Source: Siphonodentalium dalli | Lineage: Eukaryota > Mollusca > Scaphopoda > Gadilida > Siphonodentaliidae | Direction of reading: 5' to 3' | DNA length: 64,000 nt | Assembly (NCBI GenBank): GCA_032622095.1 | Contig: CP136062.1 | Span: 8,583,710-8,647,709, forward strand | In this document: piece after piece, positions 1 through 10,944 of the stretch | How positions within the stretch are numbered: position 1 is the stretch's first letter | How the letters are laid out: each line of letters begins with the position of its first letter | Notes under the pieces: model-generated | Databases searched by the model: none | Seen by the model: only the letters and a program-made list of their open reading frames with translations | What the model was told of the DNA's origin: nothing | Made by a program: the position numbers and the translations under genes

Positions 1-84
1 ACCAGTAGAATCTTTCAATGGCAGATATTATAAACCTTCCAGAAACGTAAAACTTAAATAAATAAACTTGTCTTGATGTCGCTA

Positions 85-1476
85 ACCCTTGGAACAAACG
101 TCGCACTACCGACGAATCTAATTCAATTAGAATTAGACTCGAGTTTAATTCATAATTCGTCTGTTGAAACAAACGTCGCATTTAATTCAAGACGAATCTA
201 AATGATTTCTTAAAATGGTATAAAGCGTTCATAAGGGTTGTCGTCAAAACGGCTAAAATAGGAAGTTTTATATCAATTCTAAACCGTAAAATTTAGTGAG
301 AAAATGTGGCTTTTGACTTCCAAGCGACGAAATTAATGTTACTATTCTGAGGAGTGGAAATTATTGTTTTTATATCGCTATTTCGTAGGTATTTGATACA
401 TATTTTAGGTCGGACATGATTCTTTAGGTGGTATTTTGCTTTGAACTTGTCTGAAAGAAATCAGGTCCAGTTTATTTTTATACGAAAACGTTGTATCGTT
501 TTAACAATTTAATAGCAAGTTGAGGTCAACGCGCTATATCACTATATATTGCGTCAGTATGCCTATCTAAAACCACGTGGTAAAATAACCGTGGCGGGCA
601 GGGACGTACGGCTATATGGTCTCGGTTGGGGGGGGCTGGTTCTGCCAGTAGAAGAAAAATCAGAGATCTGAACCTGAAAATCCGATCATAGTTTGGCACA
701 GCGGGAGAAAACTTTGAACATGAAAACCGCAAAAACCTATATATAGCATTAGACTGGCCTTAAGCTTTCCAAGTGCTGACAATTTCCAACCTGACACCCA
801 CACGAAGGTTGGAAAATTTCCAACTGATGACCATTTAAGTTCATAAATTTGAACAGAAGCATAGGAAAATAATTAGCAGTTTTTTTGGCTGGCCACGGGG
901 TTCATGAGGGACCAGGACACAGGCCATTTCAGTCAAAATGTTGGACCAAAAGTAGGAAAATATGCAAATGTTGGTCTAAAAACAACAAATTCCCCAAAAA
1001 TTAATTGCTGGAAAATCAAATTACAAGAACAATTTCAACCCATCGTTGATGTTAAATTTGCACACGTCCATGCACAGTATAGCGTGTATATCCATCCGGA
1101 ATAAATATTTATTTAGTGCGTCTACTCGCATTTAATTTGAAACAAACGTCGCACTTTCGTCGACTCGAATTCAAATACCACCAAATTACGTCATGCTCGT
1201 TGGTGTTTTCCAGTTTCAATTGGAATTCCCTCATTAGCATATCATTATGCAGCTCGTTTGCATGTCTCCGAATTAAATTCGAGTCGACGGTGATGCGACG
1301 TTTGTTTCAAACACGGATCTCAGACGCATCAGCAATTAAATTCGTGTTGACCACACGCATTCTTCGTCGGTAGTGCGTCTACTCGCATTTATTTGCAACA
1401 AACGTCGCACTACCGACGAATCTAATTCAAATAATTGAATTCGATTCGTCGGTAGTGCGACGTTTGTTCCAAGGGT
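85..1476. mobile_element. Fold-back / terminal-inverted-repeat element, non-autonomous
   Basis: The ends are a perfect 34-bp inverted repeat: left arm 85-118 beginning ACCCTTGGAACAAACG, right arm 1443-1476. A 12-base core, acaaacgtcgca, occurs six times: forward at about 95, 169, 1142 and 1398, and reverse-complemented at about 1294 and 1456. The ends are therefore multiply folded; the last 80 bases form a hairpin on their own. Such repeated, internally palindromic ends are typical of fold-back or MITE-like DNA transposons. No transposase frame was found inside. I could not see a convincing target-site duplication, so the exact ends are provisional. Confidence 0.6.
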
Positions 1477-1668
1477 AAGGCCTAAAAAAAAAAATACCTT
1501 TGTTTCCGCTAACGAGCTAAAAAAAATTAGGGTAGGTAGGTAGGCTTAACTTTTTTTTTTGTTAACTTTTTTTTTTCCAGTATCTTTATAAATAACTGAA
1601 TAATATTCAATCTTACATATGCTTATTTACAGATATACTAGTCTATATACTAATATAGTCTGATAATC

Positions 1669-1953
1669 CTAATATTTCCCATATGGTCTGGCGACAACTG
1701 GAGTCAGTCCAGCACCACTGCACTGTTCACATATTGGAGTGACTGTCTTGTACCGATCTCTTAAGGATGGCTTCACAACACCACCTTCTCCTCCACATTC
1801 AGTGAAGGATCTAGGTATTTTTGGGGGACACCTGTTTTTGTGCAATGATATGCCGAAGGCATAACCTGAAGGCCTGAGCGAAGGAATGCTTGAGAAGGGT
1901 GACCCCCTGATGATGGTGGGGGTTTTCCCCCTGGAAATGTTTTGAAAATCCAT
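1669..1953 (-). other. Weak 94-residue open frame inside the 1478-2775 element
   Basis: An ATG-started frame ends in a short segment with a CxxC pair (CEQCSGAGL near the C-terminus). It contains many prolines and glycines, no membrane segment and no motif I recognise. It may be a remnant of an element-encoded or captured exon, or chance. An overlapping shorter frame in another phase begins at the same place, which weakens the coding case. Confidence 0.12.
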
Positions 1954-2215
1954 TGCATTTAGAGCTAATCTAAGGCTCTTTGAGTTAGTATTTTGAATTT
2001 TACTGAGAGGCCAATTTGATCAAGTTTCTCAAGTATAACTTTGGAACTTTTTTATATATGTATGGATTGGAAATGCTTATAAGTTATTGTCAGATATCTT
2101 TTGGTTCAATGGATTATGCTTATCCTGCTTGAAATGAGACTTGCTATTATCACTCTAATTCATAAATAGGCTATTTTATAAAATTCAAGTGAGACACATA
2201 CCGTACATAATATAC

Positions 2216-2290
2216 TACATGTACATGTAGGACATGTAGTACAGAAATACTACATGTACATGTAGTACAGAAACAATGTACATGTATTAA
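2216..2290. repeat. Palindromic tacatgta-rich tract
   Basis: Several overlapping acatgtacatgta and ctacatgtacatgtag units lie within about 75 bases. The unit is self-complementary, so the tract can form cruciforms. Shorter versions recur at 5225, 5810-5945, 7265, 54014, 55705 and 61436. Confidence 0.6.
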
Positions 2291-2775
2291 GGTAGTAATG
2301 ACTATATATGGTACTAATCTCTATGTTAATTTTTCATTTGGTATTATGAGATCCCACTTGATAACCAGGTTGATTTGATCAAATTGTTAATGTTCCTGTG
2401 CTGTAATTGATTGAAATACTGAAGTCTGAACGCTGAATGATAACATACCGGTACCTGAACTCAAATTATTTGAAGTTTTCACAGATGAAAGCTAGATAAA
2501 GCCAAACATACTTTACAGTATGATTCCAACTGTTAAACTTAAAACTTTTTGTAAACTTAAATTTCTTATGTCAATATATATAAATATATAAATGTTTTGC
2601 ATCTTGTTATGATATGAATTGGGACCTAAATTTAAAAAACAAAAACAAAATTATTTTTTTATTTTTTTTTTGGTCAAATTTTTTTTGTGTGCAATGGCAA
2701 TAAAAAGTTTAGGGTCGGGGGATTAAAATAGGGTCGGTCGGGTTAGCGGAAACAGACATATTTTTTTTTAGGCCT

Positions 2776-3626
2776 AATGCATAGATCATTGTGTGAATGG
2801 AAAATGAGCGAGCAACTGACATTAAATGTCACTATCAACGGATAGAAAGTATCTGACTATCAATGGGTAAAAAATATCTGTCATCAGTGCATCAAGCCAA
2901 TCAGTGAATTATTTGCTTGTCTATCAACTAAGATGATCTCTGGCAAGACCTAAAGTACCCAAGTCTGATAGAGTGATGTGACTATGTTTATTTCCATCAA
3001 AACAGCTTCTGAAACAGGTTAAACTGTTATTTGAACTAAATGAAATAGATCATTCCCAGTCATATGAGTAATATCAGTACAGCTTTATTCAGTTTTGAAC
3101 CAAATTTAGTGAAATTTGGGAGGTGGATGTAAACAAATTGGGAGTAAAAAACATATTGGTTTTGCAGGTTTGGTGGTGATGGGTCCCCGAAAATGCCAGA
3201 TGCAAAAAAAGATTCATTCCTTCCTGCAAATTTTTGACTACCCCCATCCCCCTGCTCCGCCTACAATCTTTGCATCAGCTTATACCATTATACCTGAGGT
3301 AAGATAGCCGAAGAACCCAATCATGCTTCAGGATAAGCTAATTTATTGTGCTGCATAAATCATATATGCTAAGCATAGTCAGTTAATAAATGTTAACACA
3401 TCCTCCAATAAAGGGGTTTCAGTTTTTAATTTTCCAACAATTGGAAAGATATAGGTACCAGTTGAAAAAAAATTCCAGAGTATATGCAAAGTTAATGCAC
3501 ATTATGATAAAACAATTCAATTAAGCTTTAAGCATAAATATATTGCTCTGAAGTATCATTGTATTATGGTAAATCATAATTCAGTTACCCTTAACCACCA
3601 TTGTTTGTTTTACCTCTCTCACATTG
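2776..3626. other. AT-rich non-coding stretch
   Basis: No gene, RNA gene or clear repeat is visible. The short open frame near 3116-3307 has low-complexity composition and no family resemblance. Confidence 0.5.
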
Positions 3627-3899
3627 GATAAAATGGTATGACATAAATGGTACCAGTGTGTGGAGCCTTCCCCTATTAGTTGACTCAAAGACTGAGATAC
3701 TACTATGTCAAAGGTTTCAACTTGAGCGGAATTCTGAAAGAGCATGTCTGAACTATGTGTGAGTGAATTGTGCTTCAGTCTAATTCATGAGAATGGATTA
3801 CTCTTATTAAGCGAACCATTATTTCGCTTAAGACAGCCAAGGGTATAATAAGTGACGGCATTGCCCACACTGATACCATTTATGTCATACCATTTTATC
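3627..3899. mobile_element. Small MITE-like element with 34-bp inverted ends
   Basis: Left arm 3627-3660 (gataaaatggtatgacataa...) and right arm 3866-3899 are reverse complements with a single mismatch by eye. The element is 273 bp long with no coding capacity. The interior contains a further small palindrome, ttaagcgaa/ttcgcttaa, near 3807-3832. No target-site duplication is evident. Confidence 0.55.
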
Positions 3900-4924
3900 A
3901 GCTAATACTGGTAAATGTGAATTCGGGTCCCACATACTCTAGGAATACACACACCGCTGCACACTGTGTGTCAAATATAGACAATTTTGACAAAAATCAG
4001 CTCAAATAAGGTTGAAAACAGACATTTCTCTAAATATCAGTCATGTGACAAATGTTCAGGTTGCTACATGTACCAATTATTATTGTTGCAACACATGCCG
4101 AAATAAATTTATGAATAAAAAGATCTTAAATCAGTTTGAAAATAAGCATAAGTCTAGTAGATCTGAAATTTTGAAATGGCTGAAACCCAAACATGGCTGA
4201 TGAATCTTAAATACATGAAAATATCTAGGGTTATGTTAATTAGCCTTGATAATAGTGCAAGGTTACCTCTAAAGTGCACATAATTTATCTGATCATTGTG
4301 CGAGTATAAACAAAAGTTTTACATTTTTCAACATATAATGAATTTCCCTTTCAAAATATAGTCCATATATCAATGTATATGGATTTCTATGTGTTTTTTT
4401 CCCTTTCAAAATTCATGTGAACTCTATTATTCTGATTTATATGCAACTGTGCATGGATGCACTGGAAGCCCTTGTGGCAGATATTTTTGTATCTGTATTT
4501 CTGGCATGGGGGATGTCCTAGGCATTGATTGAACCATAATTTGTGTGAATAAATGGTTGCTATGGCTCCCTAATGTTCTCGTCTTGTGGGTAGAGTTTGA
4601 AAAATCTTCAAAAATGAGGTCCTGTGACCTGTCCCATCATGTATGGTCATAGAATGGTGCACTGGACCTAAATCATGAATATGTTAGATTAACACAACTG
4701 ATAGTTGTTTTAAATATTACTTCCTGGTCACAAATGCTTGAAACATATGTTTTGTGACCATGCTTTAAACCAGCAAGGACCATGACTGGTAAATATAATG
4801 TTTAATTAGGTGAATAGCTATTGGACTCACAGAGAGTGATAATTTGATGGATTTAACAAGTCACAGTATCAGTATAATAAGTTGTGAACTTGTGAGGCAG
4901 ATGTTGGGTTAAATTAGCCAAGTT
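3900..4924. other. AT-rich non-coding stretch
   Basis: Nothing beyond scattered short stop-interrupted frames. No tRNA-like, promoter-like or repeat structure that I could support. Confidence 0.45.
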
Positions 4925-5040
4925 ATACAGTAATGCCCTAAATAATCGACCTCTTTAACCAAAGCAGAAGTATGGGTAACATTTCAGGATTTAGTCAGAA
5001 ATGTGGCTTGTTGCCATTCATCAGAAAGCTCTCCCCGAGA
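4925..5040. repeat. Dispersed repeat copy related to the 6924-7065 hairpin
   Basis: This stretch (accaaagcagaagtatgggt, then a segment ending gctctccccgag) matches, with scattered mismatches, the left half of the hairpin at 6924-7065. Its upstream part (taatgccctaaataatcgac) matches the reverse complement of bases just downstream of that hairpin. It shows that the hairpin is built from a repeated element rather than being a unique palindrome. Confidence 0.55.
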
Positions 5041-6923
5041 TTCACTACCTTTATACATTTCTATTTTCAGACTATATTAATGATGGAGAATGAGAGATGT
5101 GGTTAACTCATCAGGACAAATCATTAGAATGTAATAATGTGAGTACCATAATGATAAGCATAAATGATTATTGTATTTTGCATGCAGATCTTTAGTAACA
5201 TCAACAATCAGCACTGACTGGTACAATGTACATGTAGCTGTATATGTAGCCATAAATCAATGACTTTTGGGATAAAAACATATTTCTATATAATCTACTT
5301 TTGTTGATATATTAAAGAGATTAAACTACTAACTAATACCAATATTAGTGATAATGACTTTTTTTGGTGAAAAAAATTTGACTTTTTTATATTAATCCCA
5401 GAGACTACAATTATCTGCTGAAGTAAAAATATATGATGTGGTATATAGACTGTTTTTACTTTTGTCACATTCTCATGGTCAAAGTATCCTGATTATAGAA
5501 TATATTCTTCAGCCATATTTAATTTGTGCAGTACATTGTACTATTTTTCGCTAGTGTGCATTTATTATTCACATGTGTATAGCTAAATCATGGTTAGATA
5601 TTTTAAGTTGAATTTCTTCTAAAATATAAACATATATATTCCAGACTGAAGGAATTTTTGTCAAGATGATCTTTAATATGCACAAGTATTTTCAGCGATA
5701 ATGAAGAACTGAAATTGTCATTATATACAAAAATATTTGTAAGTTTAGAAGTCGCTCAGAATTTAAATAGAGCGAAACATAGTACTGCACAAATTCAAAT
5801 ATGAGTAAGGTACATGTATACAATTGATATACAGGGGATCCTAGTAGTTCAGTCAGTATTGGGCATGAATAAGGAATCAGAATTCCTAAATGAAAAGATG
5901 TGTACTAGTATTTAAATATCGTACATGTATATGGTACATGTATATTTATTCCAAAAATATATAGCATATTTAATTTGTTGTAGACAATTATATCATCTCA
6001 GCCATAGAGCTTTCTCTTCCAGAATCATTCCGATAACCAAGATGGACACAGTTTAAATTGAAAAGCACAGTATGACATCATTTGAACTAACAACCATTGC
6101 TTGATCTGCATGTTAATCAGGAATGAGATTTTCTTCATGGCATTGCTGAGAAAGTGCATCGAACATAGCAATATATCTTTTTCAATATCATTGTCATTAT
6201 TGTGTTACTTCACAAAACTGCTGGTAACATTGTAAGAATGTAATGATTGTACATGTGGCAATTCGCTAAATTCAAGTGTGTTTAATGAACTGCAGTTGTG
6301 CAATTACTTGGAGTCTTGTCCTTCCAGCCATATCTACATCTCTCTCTCCATTAGAACCTATAATAGAACGATAACAATATTTTATGTTATAGAAACCAAC
6401 ATCACTATATAAAGGAGACTGGTGCTGCCTAACCTCATGGAGTGTGTGACTCACTGGAATTGGCGTCAAGTTTTGGATAGCAGATCTTGAATGTTAGTAA
6501 CCAGAAAAAGTTAATAGTTTCAGTCGAGGCCAACAAACAGTGCAAAAGACAATAACTTTCAGTTTAGTTTAATTGTTATTCTCATTAAAATTATAAAATA
6601 ACAATTCTTGTAATATCAATCCACCAGCAATGTTATATATTAGTGAAGAATTGAATATGAGGTCACTCTCCCTCAGACAAAATTTGTTACAACAACAGAC
6701 ATTTTATGAAACTTGTTTTGATAACATGATTATATAAGTGCAGTTATCATCAAAACATGAAAGAAACATATATGCTGTCTCATATATTCATCCCTAGATA
6801 TTGAATCACATAAAATACATGTGCCACTGCCAAATAAATTGTGTTCTAAACATCGTAATATTTTTGTCCCACAATATATATTTCTAGTGACGGAAATGTC
6901 TGTTGAGTGGTGCCTTTTTAACT
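5041..6923. other. AT-rich non-coding stretch
   Basis: Only short tacatgta palindromes (about 5810-5945) and short frames of no recognisable content. No gene is supported. Confidence 0.45.
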
Positions 6924-7065
6924 TCTTAACCAAAGCAGAATTATGGGTAACTTTTCAGGATTTAGTCGGAAATATGGCTTGTTGCCATTCATCGGAAAGC
7001 TCTCCCGAGAGCCATATTTCCGACTAAATCCTGAAAAGTTACCCATAATTCTGCTTTGGTTAAGA
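6924..7065. repeat. Near-perfect 55-bp-arm hairpin (inverted duplication)
   Basis: Left arm 6924-6978 and right arm 7011-7065 are exact reverse complements by eye, separated by a 32-base loop that includes gttgccattcatcgg. Every open frame here is mirrored on both strands for that reason. The related single-arm copy at 4925-5040 has diverged, so the arms here are either younger or kept identical by conversion. Confidence 0.75.
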
Positions 7066-7834
7066 GGTCGATTACTGAGGGCATTACTGTATGTCTATTA
7101 TTCATTTGGAGGGAATTCAGGATACACCAACAGATAGAAAATATCCTAAGGGAACTACTTGTCACTGAGTATTTAGTAAAGAACCTTTGACAAGCTGAGC
7201 TGTAGATATAAACTACATCAGTTATAACAAAAAAATGTTTCAAATGTCCGCTCTCAGAATTCTAATGTACATGTATGTACCGGTCAATATTCTAGTGGTG
7301 CAATCCTCAAACCATGCTGACACCCATCGGTCTCAATCATTCTTTCATTCCTTCTATTTATATTTTGTGCATGGACTGGGCTACAAGTGCATGAACAACT
7401 GATCTGAAATATAAGAAAAGTTGATTTAATTTTTGGTTTAACATGAAACGGCATACATTTTTAAATACTTTTCTGTCAGAAAAGAATATCTATAACATCA
7501 TTGGAATATTGAATAAAGAATGTGCATCATATAAGATGACATATGATATGGTGTGAGATGTGCTGCAATTGGTTTGGAATAAAAATTCATTTTGTCCATT
7601 TTGAGTTTTTGACCATCAGCCATGATTTTGGCCGAATAACCAAAAAATGACTCGATCTCATCCATGACAAATTTCACAATGATCTGACAAAAGATGCGAC
7701 CTGTAACCCTGGCCAAAGGATTTAGTCATGCAAAGAGTAAAATCCAAGATGGCTGCCAGCGGCCATGATTTTTGGCCGAACGACCCCACTAATGTAGCCG
7801 AATGACCCCAAAATTACTCATTCCCCATCTCCAT
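7066..7834. other. AT-rich non-coding stretch
   Basis: No supported gene. A short phrase of the type catgattttggccgaa is repeated near 7620 and 7766, suggesting a diverged local duplication. Confidence 0.35.
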
Positions 7835-8720
7835 GTCATGGGGGGGGGGGGGGGGATAAAAGGACCTGAGTATCCAATTACCACCTAGTAGCTACATATG
7901 AGAAAAAATAAACTTATGATTTTATTGCTTATTATTGCTTTATATAGTCATGAAATGGTGAGAAATTAACTTTATTGAGTTGATTGTGTTGGTGTTTGGA
8001 TGGATGGGTGCTACCCAAGTATGAGCAGGCTGATTATAAACCAACCCCCCCCCCCCCCACTCACGCAGAAGCTACATCAGGGAAATTTCCAGGGCTGTTT
8101 TGATAGCTGTTACAGGTATGGGTGCCCAAACTTGAGAAGCCCAAATGACCCCAAATTCCCAGTGGACAGTATTGAATCAACCTGAATTTTCAAGGCAATT
8201 CAACAATAAGCGCTGTATTAAAAGATCTGCAGTTGCAATACAGCCTTCATTTGCATGTTGAATTTTTAAATCAGAAATATTATGTCCTATTTATAATATA
8301 TGCGTCTGTATCTGTGTTGGTTCGGTGTAGAAGCCGTATTTTAAAGTTATATTGGGATACCGCTACATATCCTCTGCTGGAAACAGGTGTCCCCAAATTA
8401 TCTCTGGATTCTTCCCTGAGCTACATTTGAGAATTTTTGGACTATATAAAGCAAAATAAGTGATAATCAGGACTTGGTATCTCCCCCAATCCCCAACTTA
8501 ATAAACTTTTTCTCGGATGAAGTATATAAAGCAAAATAAGCGATAGATGATGTTTTGGTCATATGCAGCTACTAGATGGGCGGCGGAGAAGATTCTCAGT
8601 CCTGGGTATCTCCCCAGAGTCCACCCCTCATAAACCCAGACTCAACCAAATTTTTCTCAGACATAGTTAATTTCTTGCCATATCATCACTATATAAAGCA
8701 AAATATGTGATTGTGAGGGT
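7835..8720. repeat. Cluster of diverged direct and inverted repeats with G and C runs
   Basis: A 16-base G run (7840-7855) and a 14-base C run (8045-8058) lie 190 bases apart. The phrase actatataaagcaaaata recurs at about 8441, 8520 and 8688, and its reverse complement (ttgctttatatagt) occurs near 7935. The phrase ggtatctcccc also recurs at about 8477 and 8607. The pattern fits a degraded tandem or nested repeat rather than a gene. Confidence 0.4.
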
Positions 8721-9275
8721 AAAATAAGTGGAAAAATATTATGTGGGTGAGAGATACCAATGTTGGTAGAGGAAAATTGTTCCACTTGTAGTCCACAATT
8801 TCCTAACAGGTACACAGGATATATACCCATCCCTGTTAACTGCATATGTTCAGCAGTTCTTATGATATTGGTTGGGGTAATGCATATTTTGGGAGGAGAT
8901 ATAACAAAACAAAAGACACCCATATGTAAGGCCAAGTGATAATCTGACAGATTTGATTTGATCTTAAAGTGCCTTAAGCGGAATTAATTTATTTGCTCTT
9001 TTAAAAGTAAAATTCATCTATTTGAGCTTGAGCATAAATCAGATTGTCTAGAAATAAAAAAAGAGTGAATTAGACTCTGAGAAAGGAATTACAAATAGGT
9101 GGACTAGTATATATTATTAAATACATGTATGATAGTCTCATGTCTTATTTACACTTAAGCGCAAATTATGTGCGCTTAATTGAGCTCAAATAAATGTTTT
9201 TTTTACATAGAGCATAATTAAATGATTGGGTCTGTGAACACCTTTCATGTATGGTACATATTCCAGATACAGATA
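8721..9275. other. AT-rich non-coding stretch
   Basis: Contains a small palindrome (ttaagcgca/tgcgcttaa, about 9155-9179) resembling those near 3807 and 9828. No gene is supported. Confidence 0.4.
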
Positions 9276-9769
9276 ATTTAAAGGTACGGTTGGCCTTGGC
9301 GGTGGGTATCCTGTGAAAATATTTCCACCCTTTGAAAACCGCCACAAAAATAAAGAACATCAAAATGTAGACAGACTTTGTCCATATACAAATAAGAAAT
9401 ATCGCATAAAGAGTATGTTATTGTCAAATGTTTTGACCATTGTTATGTAAACAAAAGCATAAAAAGTAACTTTTCTGGTGTTTGTTTATATTATGATGGT
9501 AAACATAAAGAGCGTTCTTTGTTGGTGAATTCCTGATATGGAACTAATAAAGAGCGTTTATGCCATTTGTGTGTGTGATTAGCCAGTTAAAGAGTTGCAT
9601 TAATATTGTGCTGTCTTCTGTAACACAATCAGGCTCTTGCTTAGGTAAAATATTGTAGGTCTTTATGATAACATGCTGTTTACGTGATGGTCATGAACGA
9701 AACTGTATGCGTTTTAATGTTTTTCTATTTACAGTGATTAGAACAAATATCAATATTTTCGACAACTAA
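9276..9769 (+). repeat. Left copy of a 0.5-kb sequence also present at 61694-62204
   Basis: Collinear phrases shared in the same orientation include ggtgggtat, aaaaaccgcca, gtatgttattgtca, aataaagagcgttta, ccatttgtgtgtg and cggaactgtat-like sequence. Identity is perhaps two-thirds to three-quarters by eye, with indels. The two copies lie on opposite sides of the satellite complex. No frame is preserved between them, so this looks like an old dispersed repeat or duplication rather than an exon. Confidence 0.6.
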
Positions 9770-9827
9770 GGCCTCACATGCCTTTAATAGCACTTTGAAT
9801 GTTCAAATGATTTACACTGTTTACATA

Positions 9828-9847
9828 ATTTGCACTTAAGTGCAAAT
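9828..9847. repeat. Perfect 20-bp palindrome
   Basis: ATTTGCACTTAAGTGCAAAT is fully self-complementary. Its centre, CACTTAAGTG, contains two overlapping TTAAGTG sites of the kind bound by NK2-class homeodomain proteins. Function is not shown. Confidence 0.5.
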
Positions 9848-9854
9848 GAACAGG

Positions 9855-10260
9855 TCATGGTGAACCAATGATCGACCTTTATTAGACTAATCGCTATAGA
9901 ATAGACCGATTGGTCATTCATCATATGCAGGCATTGGGGATAAGTCGAGTCACTCTGAACTGTAGTGGTAATTATATTACATCCAATACTTAAAAAGAGA
10001 TAATTCTAATTTCTGTTGAAAGACACGGAATAATTATTTACTGAATATATTCAATATAAAGATAGACTGATCAGTTTTATACAGATCAACCAGTGGTTCA
10101 CCGAGACCTGCAGATGATTGTTGAGCTTCGGTACATTCAATGCGATTATTAATAAACATGCAGGTCTGGGTGAACCACCAATAGATCTTTATATAGACTA
10201 ATCGATCTAATATAGACTGGTCTTACACCACCTAGATGCATCTGAGATAAGGCATGGACG
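9855..10260. repeat. Diverged repeats and a hairpin next to the assembly gap
   Basis: Two related stretches, near 9855-9950 and 10157-10255, share tggtgaacca, tttattagactaatcg-like and agactggt-like phrases. Between them, 10083-10112 is an imperfect inverted match of 10159-10188 (ggttcaccgagacctgca against tgcaggtctgggtgaacc). No gene is supported. Confidence 0.4.
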
Positions 10261-10275
10261 TATATATACATCGCT

Positions 10276-10375
10276 NNNNNNNNNNNNNNNNNNNNNNNNN
10301 NNNNNNNNNNNNNNNNNNNNNNNNNNNNNNNNNNNNNNNNNNNNNNNNNNNNNNNNNNNNNNNNNNNNNNNNNNN
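10276..10375. other. Assembly gap (100 N)
   Basis: Exactly 100 unspecified bases separate the left flank from the first satellite monomer. A round 100 is a common placeholder for a gap of unknown size, so the left edge of the array and its true monomer number are unknown. Confidence 0.95.
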
Positions 10376-10392
10376 TTGGGCGTTGAAAAATA

Positions 10393-10620
10393 CTGTAGTA
10401 TAATAATAATAATAATGAAAAATAATCGAAAAAGGGCCATAACTCTGTTAAAAGATATTGGACCAACATCCGGATACCATTATTTTTAGTAGACCTTAGA
10501 TGCCTTCATTCGCTAGAGATTTCGCGGTCCTCCTCCCATTAGTTTCTGAGTATTTCCAATTAAACAGAAAACGGCCGCAGTAGAAAAACAATATACTTCC
10601 TTGGTTACACCATGGAAGTA
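10393..10620 (+). repeat. Exemplar (TAA)n module with terminal hairpin
   Basis: This is the first instance of the block that varies in copy number. It starts with a TAA/ATA microsatellite, continues gaaaaataatcgaaaaaggg and ends at a 27-base hairpin (10594-10620) with arms TACTTCCTTGG and CCATGGAAGTA around the loop TTACA. The arms pair with one mismatch. A microsatellite at one end and a hairpin at the other resembles non-autonomous Helentron-type elements, but this is only an analogy. Confidence 0.6.
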
Positions 10621-10944
10621 TAATAATAGGATCAATCATGAGTGGAAAGAATCGCAGTTTATGGACGGAAAATATGAAGTATGGTGATTATATGTTGTCC
10701 TAATATGTGTAGGTTGATCTCAAGTGTTTGGACGTGACCCCACCCCTGCCTCGAAATTGGGTGACGGGATTGGGAAAACATCAACCCCTGGCACAAACTG
10801 CTAAGTTTGAGGCCCCGTAACTTCGTCAGTTTCCAACGGATTTTAAAGTTGTTTCCAGTTTTGTGATTTGCGGCTGACATAGATTGCATAGTATAAATTT
10901 CATCTGATTTGGAGACGGATAACACTTTGATTATTGGAAAGCAT

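Larger units (their letters stand above)
1478..2775. mobile_element. Second inverted-repeat element, abutting the fold-back element
   Basis: Left arm 1478-1513 starts AGGCCTAAAAAAA and runs into gtttccgctaac. Right arm 2742-2775 is its imperfect reverse complement, starting gttagcggaaacag and ending TTTTTTTAGGCCT. Just inside the arms both sides carry related G-rich tracts (tagggtaggtaggtagg and agggtcggtcggg). The two ends define a unit of about 1.3 kb whose left end lies immediately next to the preceding element. The interior holds a weak minus-strand open frame and tacatgta-rich sequence. The family is not recognised and the absence of an obvious transposase suggests it is non-autonomous. 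Confidence 0.5.

Noticed and set aside
10659..10925. 88-codon minus-strand frame in every monomer
   Set aside because: It starts at GTG and has no motif. Its preservation follows from near-identity of monomers.
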